Shown: one piece after another, positions 58,955 through 64,000 of the stretch
Numbering within the stretch: the stretch's first letter is position 1
Layout of the letters: each line of letters begins with the position of its first letter
Source: QHXW01 sp963752965
Lineage (GTDB): Bacteria; Acidobacteriota; Terriglobia; Bryobacterales; Bryobacteraceae
Direction of reading: 5' to 3'
NCBI GenBank assembly: GCA_963752965.1
Contig: CAVWAJ010000013.1
Location: 372,001 to 436,000 of the forward strand
DNA length: 64,000 bases
Notes under the pieces: generated by a model
The model's input: only the letters and a program-made list of their open reading frames with translations
What the model was told of the DNA's origin: nothing
The model's database searches: none
Position numbers and translations under genes: made by a program

Positions 58955-59336
58955 GAACAATTGGCGGGAGCTTTTGGCCATGCTCGGGCCAATCTCGGAG
59001 AGCTATCTGCGCCACCTGCTGGCTGGCATCGGCGTACCTGTTGAGGCGCCTTTCGGTGGTGTGCGGCAGAAAACTTTTGAGGAGTTGGAGCAATCGCTGA
59101 TCGAGATGCAGGCGGAGCACGCACGCGCCCAGGCCGCCGGAGACCGTTCGCGCGCCACACTATGCCGGAATGCCGTAATTCAAGCTAAAGACCACGCGCG
59201 GTTATCCGCCCGCAGCCCCAAGGCTTCAGCTGAAAAGAAGGCGATGAAACAGGAAATGGTGGAGTGGATGCTCGTGTGGCTGGAGAATCCCGGAGTTTTC
59301 CCCGCGTGGGTCAAACTCCGGAAACTCAAAATGTGA
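58875..59336 (+). CDS. Conserved hypothetical protein overlapping mltG
   Basis: A 153-residue protein in another frame from mltG, using GTG 58875 (overlap 80 bases). It reads LSEYLTERRLTRVTENNWRELLAML, then GVRQKTFEELEQSLIEM and NAVIQAKDHARLSAR, in parts. The pattern looks like a real helical protein with Acidobacteria homologues, not a shadow. A short basic N-terminus could be longer or start at a rare codon. No function is known. Confidence 0.55.
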   Translation: MRASGNKSRKARLSEYLTERRLTRVTENNWRELLAMLGPISESYLRHLLAGIGVPVEAPFGGVRQKTFEELEQSLIEMQAEHARAQAAGDRSRATLCRNAVIQAKDHARLSARSPKASAEKKAMKQEMVEWMLVWLENPGVFPAWVKLRKLKM

Positions 59337-59347
59337 GTAGTGGGCCT

Positions 59348-59677
59348 TTAGACGTGCGGATCCAGCATCTTTTGGACTTCGGACTTACCGACTGCGCCCA
59401 CCCGCTGCTCGACCACCTTGCCGCCTTTGAACAGCAGCAATGTGGGAATCCCGCGGATGTTGTACCGCATGGCGGTCTGGCCGTTGTCATCCACGTTCAT
59501 CTTGCCAACTTTCGCCTTGCCCGCATATTCGGATGCGATGGTGTCGATGGTTGGCCCCATCTGGCGGCACGGACCGCACCATTCGGCCCAAAAGTCCACT
59601 AGCACCGGTTCCTGCGAGCTCAGGACGTCTGTGTCGAACGCCGCATCGGTAAAATTCAAGACGTTGTTACCTGCCAT
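59348..59677 (-). CDS. trxA: Thioredoxin
   Basis: A 109-residue thioredoxin. The WCGPC active site is at residues 33-37 (FWAEWCGPCRQM), the cis-Pro is in RGIPTLLLF, and the N-terminal strand is VLVDF. The ATG at 59677 has GGGAGA upstream. It reduces protein disulfides in the cytoplasm. It sits 25 bases after the stop of glgA on the same strand and may be transcribed with it. Confidence 0.96.
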   Translation of the reverse strand: MAGNNVLNFTDAAFDTDVLSSQEPVLVDFWAEWCGPCRQMGPTIDTIASEYAGKAKVGKMNVDDNGQTAMRYNIRGIPTLLLFKGGKVVEQRVGAVGKSEVQKMLDPHV

Positions 59678-59702
59678 CTCTATCTCCCAGTTGTATTGGA
59701 TC

Positions 59703-61151
59703 TCACTTTTGTCCAAAAGATTCAGCAGCGTTGCCGCCATCCAGCAGCCGGCGATACAGTGCGGCATATTCCCCGGCCGAAATGCGCCAGGAAAAATCCT
59801 TCTGCATGCCGCGCCGCATCATGGCTTCCCAGCTCTGCCGGTCGACGAAAGCCGCGGAAGCAGTGCGGATGGCTGCCAGGAAGGCCCGGGCCGAATACTC
59901 CTGAAACCTGAACCCCGTACCCTCCTCGATGGTATCATCAAGCCCGCCCGTAGCGCGCACCACGGGCACCGTTCCGTAACGCAGGCTGTACAACTGGTTT
60001 AGACCACTCGGCTCATACTGGCTGGGCATCAGAAACATGTCGACGCCAGCTTCGATTTTGTGCGCCAAAGCCTCGTCGTAACCAACTTCTAGGCCTATAT
60101 GACCGGGGTACGCCGCGGCGATCTCGCGGAGCCTGGTTTCGTACACCGCGTCGCCAGCGCCCAGCACCACGAGATACAGGTCATCCTTCACCAGTTCCGG
60201 CGCAATTTCGAGAATAAGGTCTGTGCCCTTTTGGGTAGCCAGCCGCGACACGACACCCACGAGCGGTCTGTTCATGGCGGCTTCGGGAAAAGCAAACTCT
60301 CTCAGCAGGTCGCGTTTGCATTCCCGTTTTCCACTGAGATCGCCGGGCGAATAGTGGGCGGCGAGGTGAGGGTCTGTCGCCGGATTCCAGTTCTGGTAAT
60401 CCACACCGTTCAGAATTCCATGCAAGTCAGAGGCACGGGCACGCAGAACGCCATCCAGCCCGAAACCGTATTCGTCGGTCTGGATCTCGGCGGCATACCC
60501 GCGGCTGACCGTGCTCAGCGCGTCGCTGAAAACCAGTCCCCCCTTCAGGAAATTCACTTTCCCAAAGAATTCGAGGGCCTCCGGGTTGAACAGACCGGAA
60601 CTCATGCCTATTTGCGGCAGCACACTCGGCGGAAACAATCCCTGGTAACCGAGGTTGTGAATTGTGAACAGCGTCTTCATCCCGAGGAAGGTGGGATCGT
60701 AAGCAAAATCCGTTTTGAGATAAACCGGAACCAGGCCGGTTTGCCAATCGTGGCAATGCAGAATTTGCGGCCGAAACACGCGACGCGCTACCGCCAGCGC
60801 GGCCCGGGAAAGCACAGCAAAGCGCACCGCATTATCCGCATAGTCGCCCGACGCATCGCCGTAGTATCCGTCGCGATCGTAGAGAGAAGGGGCTTCCAAG
60901 AAATAAAACGGCGTTCCGGCATTGGCCTGATACAGGCTGGTCTCATGCACGGCGCCTCCCAGCCAGATTGGAATCGAATCATAGACCCGCTTGGCCGCGG
61001 TCAGTTCGATTCGCCGGTACCGCGGAATCAACACCGCCACCTCGCAGTCAAACGCTTTGAGCGCCGCAGGCAACGCGCCCACCACGTCGGCCAAGCCACC
61101 CGTTTTTGCGAACGGTGCGGCTTCCGAGGCGACCATCAGGACCTTAATCAT
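59703..61151 (-). CDS. glgA: Glycogen synthase GlgA
   Basis: A 482-residue GT5 ADP-glucose starch/glycogen synthase. KTGGLADVVGALP (ADP-glucose binding, residues about 16-28), HCHDWQTGLVP, a C-terminal GT-B domain with SRLATQKGTDLI and the EPSGLNQLYSLRYGTVPVV nucleotide-sugar motif (about 370-385). It elongates alpha-1,4-glucan. No glgC or glgB is in the window. It is upstream of trxA and downstream of speA, all leftward. Confidence 0.95.
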   Translation of the reverse strand: MIKVLMVASEAAPFAKTGGLADVVGALPAALKAFDCEVAVLIPRYRRIELTAAKRVYDSIPIWLGGAVHETSLYQANAGTPFYFLEAPSLYDRDGYYGDASGDYADNAVRFAVLSRAALAVARRVFRPQILHCHDWQTGLVPVYLKTDFAYDPTFLGMKTLFTIHNLGYQGLFPPSVLPQIGMSSGLFNPEALEFFGKVNFLKGGLVFSDALSTVSRGYAAEIQTDEYGFGLDGVLRARASDLHGILNGVDYQNWNPATDPHLAAHYSPGDLSGKRECKRDLLREFAFPEAAMNRPLVGVVSRLATQKGTDLILEIAPELVKDDLYLVVLGAGDAVYETRLREIAAAYPGHIGLEVGYDEALAHKIEAGVDMFLMPSQYEPSGLNQLYSLRYGTVPVVRATGGLDDTIEEGTGFRFQEYSARAFLAAIRTASAAFVDRQSWEAMMRRGMQKDFSWRISAGEYAALYRRLLDGGNAAESFGQK

Positions 61152-61203
61152 GGGAGCGGAAATACTGATTATGCCAGCTTAACTGGACGGGAGCGGTTCG
61201 GTT

Positions 61204-63135
61204 TCAGTTCTCAAGATAGGTATAGCCGTGCAAGCCCTCTTCGTAGAAGCGCAGCAACTTGCCGGATTCTTCGTAGCTCATGCGATTCTCACGTACCGCC
61301 GTCTCGACATCTTTGCGCAGATCGGCAATCAGAGCGTCGGCATTGAACTGGACGTACTTCAGCACCTCGCGGACGGTGTCACCTTTGATTACCGCGTCGA
61401 GCAAGACGTCGCCGGTTTCACTGAGCTTCACGTGCACTGCATTCGTATCGCCGAACAGATTGTGCAAGTCACCCAGAATCTCCTGATAGGCGCCTAGCAG
61501 GAACGCGCCCAGATAGTAGTCCTGCCCGGTGAACGGGTGCAGCGGCAATGTGCGCTTCACGTCGCGCCGATCGATGAACTGGTCCACTTTGCCATCGGAA
61601 TCGCAAGTGATGTCGCCGAGCACAGCGTATTGCGTGGGTCGCTCCTCCAACCGGTGGATGGGCATAATAGGAAACAACTGCTTGATGGCCCAACTGTCGG
61701 GCATGCTCTGGAACAGCGAAAAATTGCAGAAATACGTGTCGGCCAGCATGGCGTCCAGCCCTTCGAACTCTTCCGGAAAATCGTCCATCTCCCGCGCCAG
61801 CTTCTGAATGCGCCGGCAGATCGACCAGAACAGGTTCTCCGCCAGGCAGCGCTGATCGAGTGGCAGGTAGCCCAGGCTGAACAGATTGAGCGCCTGGTCG
61901 AGCGCCTGCTGCGCATCGTGGTAACTCTCGAGCACGTTCTTGGCGCTGAGCGAGCGGTTGGTCTCCTGCAAATCGATCAGTGGTTGTTCGGGTTCCGGTG
62001 GCAGTTCTCCGACCTGATCATCGCCATAGCCGGCCACTCCCAAAACGTTGAAAACCAGCGCGCTGTGATAAGCAGTGATGGCGCGCCCGCTCTCGCTGAC
62101 GATGGTTGGATGCGCGACTCCGGCTTCGTCGCACACGTTCTGAATGTGATAGACGACGTCCGCCGCGTATTCTTGGAGCGTGTAGTTGACGCTCGATTCG
62201 AAGTCTGTCTGGGAGCCATCGTAATCCACACCAAGGCCGCCCCCGACGTCCAAATAGCGCAGTCCGGCGCCGGCCCGCGCGAGGTCTGCGTACATGCGCG
62301 CGGCTTCGTTGACCGCGGCCTTCAAGTGGCGAATATTGGTGATCTGGCTGCCCAAATGAAAGTGAAGGAGGTGCAGGCAGTCAGCGAGGCCGCGTGTCTT
62401 CAGCTCTTCGAGCGCCCGCACAGCCTCACTGGTGGTCAGCCCGAACTTCGAGCGATAGCCGGCCGATGACTTCCATCGTCCCGCGCCGCGGCTGGCGAGT
62501 TTGACACGCAGGCCAATGGTCGGCCGTACACCCACGCGCTCCGAGCACCTGGCGATCAGGTCCAGTTCCGTGTACTTCTCGATAACCGGGATAATGTGCC
62601 GGCCCACTTTCTGGGCCAGCATCGCCATCTCAATATATTCTTCATCCTTGAAACCGTTGCAGATGATCGGCGTTTCGTTGTCGGCGAGAGCCATGACAGC
62701 CAGCAGCTCGGGCTTCGAGCCGGCCTCGAGGCCAAAATGATATGGCTTGCCGTACTCTAGAACCTCTTCCACCACCTGCCGCTGTTGGTTGACTTTGATC
62801 GGGTAGACGCAGAAGTAGCCGCCCTGATACTTATGGTCGGCGATGGCCGTTTGAAACGCCGAGTGGATCTCACCCAGCCGGTGCTTCAAAACGTCGGCAA
62901 AACGAACAAGGATGGGCAGCGAAATGCCACGCAAGACCAGAGTGTCCACCAGTTCCTTGAGGTCGATGGCGCGCGCCGGATCTTTTTCGGGGTGGACGAG
63001 AATATGGCCATTCGGAGCCACGGAAAAATAGCCCTTCCCCCAGCTCGCCACATCGTACAGGTCGCCCGCGTCTTGCGTGGACCAGCGCTCCGTGGGCTCC
63101 AGAACCGACGATCCCTTGCGGCCGTTTCGCTCCAA
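61204..63135 (-). CDS. speA: Biosynthetic arginine decarboxylase
   Basis: A 643-residue PLP-dependent fold-type III enzyme of SpeA type. The PLP lysine is K114 (VYPIKVN); further blocks are SKFGLTTSEAV, HFHLGSQITNI and DVGGGLGVDYDGS; the C-terminal GDITCDSDGKVDQFID supplies the catalytic Asp. It turns arginine into agmatine for polyamines. TTG 63135 is chosen for GGGAGG four bases upstream, which is close; TTG 63183 is an alternative that adds 16 residues. Two stops in front of it are the leftward membrane gene's end region. Confidence 0.95.
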   Translation of the reverse strand: MERNGRKGSSVLEPTERWSTQDAGDLYDVASWGKGYFSVAPNGHILVHPEKDPARAIDLKELVDTLVLRGISLPILVRFADVLKHRLGEIHSAFQTAIADHKYQGGYFCVYPIKVNQQRQVVEEVLEYGKPYHFGLEAGSKPELLAVMALADNETPIICNGFKDEEYIEMAMLAQKVGRHIIPVIEKYTELDLIARCSERVGVRPTIGLRVKLASRGAGRWKSSAGYRSKFGLTTSEAVRALEELKTRGLADCLHLLHFHLGSQITNIRHLKAAVNEAARMYADLARAGAGLRYLDVGGGLGVDYDGSQTDFESSVNYTLQEYAADVVYHIQNVCDEAGVAHPTIVSESGRAITAYHSALVFNVLGVAGYGDDQVGELPPEPEQPLIDLQETNRSLSAKNVLESYHDAQQALDQALNLFSLGYLPLDQRCLAENLFWSICRRIQKLAREMDDFPEEFEGLDAMLADTYFCNFSLFQSMPDSWAIKQLFPIMPIHRLEERPTQYAVLGDITCDSDGKVDQFIDRRDVKRTLPLHPFTGQDYYLGAFLLGAYQEILGDLHNLFGDTNAVHVKLSETGDVLLDAVIKGDTVREVLKYVQFNADALIADLRKDVETAVRENRMSYEESGKLLRFYEEGLHGYTYLEN

Positions 63136-63231
63136 CTTGCCTCCCGAAAACTTCAGTGTCCTTCGAAATAGCGGTGGGGGCAAGTAATATTTGGACCTAA
63201 CACGCTTGTAACGGAAGAAAACTCCGGGCTT

Positions 63232-64000
63232 CTACCAGACCTTGGCATCCGGCCCGCTGAGCACCTCGCCCACCCGGCCATGATGTGTTACGAACATCCC
63301 GGCAAGCCGGTACGGCAAAAGTACCGGACCGGCACGGGCGGTTCTCCAAATCTGGTTGTCTCTCCAATCCCACAGACGCTCCTGACGGGCGTCCACCGGT
63401 TGCGGCATCGCGTCCCAATGGCCATTTGGATAACAAAAGGCGCCGATTCCCTGCACCAGTATCGACCAGACGAGCGCGACGGCGAACGCAAGCTTCCACG
63501 TCCTCGAATTCTCGATCAGATGCATCGCCGGAATGAGCAAAATGACGAGACAGGGCATCACATCGGCCAGCAGACGTGGGCCATAAGAGAACCCGCCATA
63601 CCAGAGGCGCGATCTCGCAATCAGAAGAACTTGAGCAGCGGCCATCAGCAGGCAGATGAGATAGATCTCCGGATGCGGCGTGTGCCAGCCCCGTAGCCAG
63701 CGGTAGACGCCGACGGCCGAAAATAGGAACACTGGGCAGAAGACCAACAATCCACGGCTGGGGCTGACGAGTGAGCCGGCTAATCCCGCCAGCAAGTTGC
63801 CATGGAGCAGCCAGCCTGTCGGATAGGAGCCTCCGGCGCTGCCAAAGATCTGGAAGTTGTAAACCAGGACAATCCCCACCGATACGGCCGCGCAGCCTGC
63901 AAAGACCACCTTGCGCGCCACGCTCCAGCGTGAGCGCAAGACGTACACCGCCACGATCCCGAGGAACATCGCATTGCTCAACCGGATCGCGACACTCAAG
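63232..64000 (-). CDS. Polytopic membrane protein, C-terminal part (runs off right edge)
   Basis: At least 256 residues of an integral membrane protein; the start lies beyond the window, since the TTG at 63999 is too close to the edge to be trusted. Several hydrophobic segments alternate with short loops, including LLADVMPCLVILLIPAMHLI and FCPVFLFSAVGVYRWLRGW. RSRLWYGGFSYGPRLL resembles a conserved loop of bacterial GT-C-type/mannosyltransferase-like proteins. The function cannot be assigned. Confidence 0.6.
   Translation of the reverse strand, partial: LSVAIRLSNAMFLGIVAVYVLRSRWSVARKVVFAGCAAVSVGIVLVYNFQIFGSAGGSYPTGWLLHGNLLAGLAGSLVSPSRGLLVFCPVFLFSAVGVYRWLRGWHTPHPEIYLICLLMAAAQVLLIARSRLWYGGFSYGPRLLADVMPCLVILLIPAMHLIENSRTWKLAFAVALVWSILVQGIGAFCYPNGHWDAMPQPVDARQERLWDWRDNQIWRTARAGPVLLPYRLAGMFVTHHGRVGEVLSGPDAKVW

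Noticed and set aside
60099..61346. Long plus-strand frame opposite glgA
   Set aside because: glgA motifs are complete on the minus strand; the plus frame has no signatures.
1..64000. CRISPR array, rRNA, tRNA, integrase, transposase or prophage genes
   Set aside because: None found on either strand; repeats seen are single hairpins or short inverted repeats.

Overview
The window is GC-rich chromosomal DNA that looks like an Acidobacteriota genome of the Solibacter/Bryobacter type. This is inferred from gene content: an Oar-like TonB receptor with a carboxypeptidase-regulatory domain and a DUF5666-like partner, Tat-type and signal-peptide oxidoreductases, a PSD1-type LamG remnant, B-box/LiaI/DUF4097 stress proteins, many ECF sigma and anti-sigma pairs, and a BamA followed by two OmpH chaperones. 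I see no rRNA, tRNA, CRISPR array, prophage or intact insertion sequence. No gene-free stretch exceeds about 300 bases.

Layout. 1-4066: a GMC oxidoreductase (cut by the edge) diverges from a Gfo/Idh/MocA dehydrogenase, an exported SelA-like PLP protein and a LamG protein. 4069-6726: a leftward operon of GHMP sugar kinase, CPBP protease and BamE-like lipid-envelope protein. 6785-8399: a leftward ECF sigma/anti-sigma pair and a divergent membrane protein, separated by a mirror-symmetric promoter region. 8446-11977: MBL hydrolase, DinB-like protein, and an ankyrin/CxxCH/cyclase-fold fusion. 12076-15581: rpoD with a strong terminator, nrdR, and a flippase-like membrane protein. 15565-19125: a second ECF sigma/anti-sigma operon with B-box, LiaI-like and DUF4097 proteins. 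19161-22823: a toxin-antitoxin pair with a broken toxin, GYD protein, MFS transporter and DUF5666-like protein. 22827-28481: TonB receptor, TrmB regulator, NarL-type regulator and a DUF202-DUF302 fusion. 28502-36146: NtrC-type regulator, a low-complexity membrane protein, DUF2147 protein, alpha-oxoamine synthase and acetyl-CoA synthetase.

36197-43930: an intact HigBA module, an IscU-like scaffold, a Nudix hydrolase, the two OmpH genes with bamA, and a methyltransferase. 44207-49892: a copper amine oxidase (frameshifted) followed by a fucose-isomerase-fold isomerase, araB-like and araD-like genes, which together look like a pentose route from L-arabinose or a related sugar to D-xylulose 5-phosphate. 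49947-54443: a frameshifted serine hydrolase, then a cNMP-binding histidine kinase coupled to a response regulator fused to a cysteine-less thioredoxin-reductase-like flavoprotein. 54562-64000: PilZ protein, HDAC-family deacetylase, AI-2E-type transporter, ruvX-mltG, thioredoxin, glycogen synthase, arginine decarboxylase and a membrane protein cut by the right edge.

The points most worth attention are the back-to-back ECF promoters at about 7820-7893, the REC/Grx-like/flavoprotein fusion at 52773-54443, and three genes (parE-like, copper amine oxidase, serine hydrolase) that are each broken by exactly one base in a short homopolymer, which is either recent decay or consensus error.
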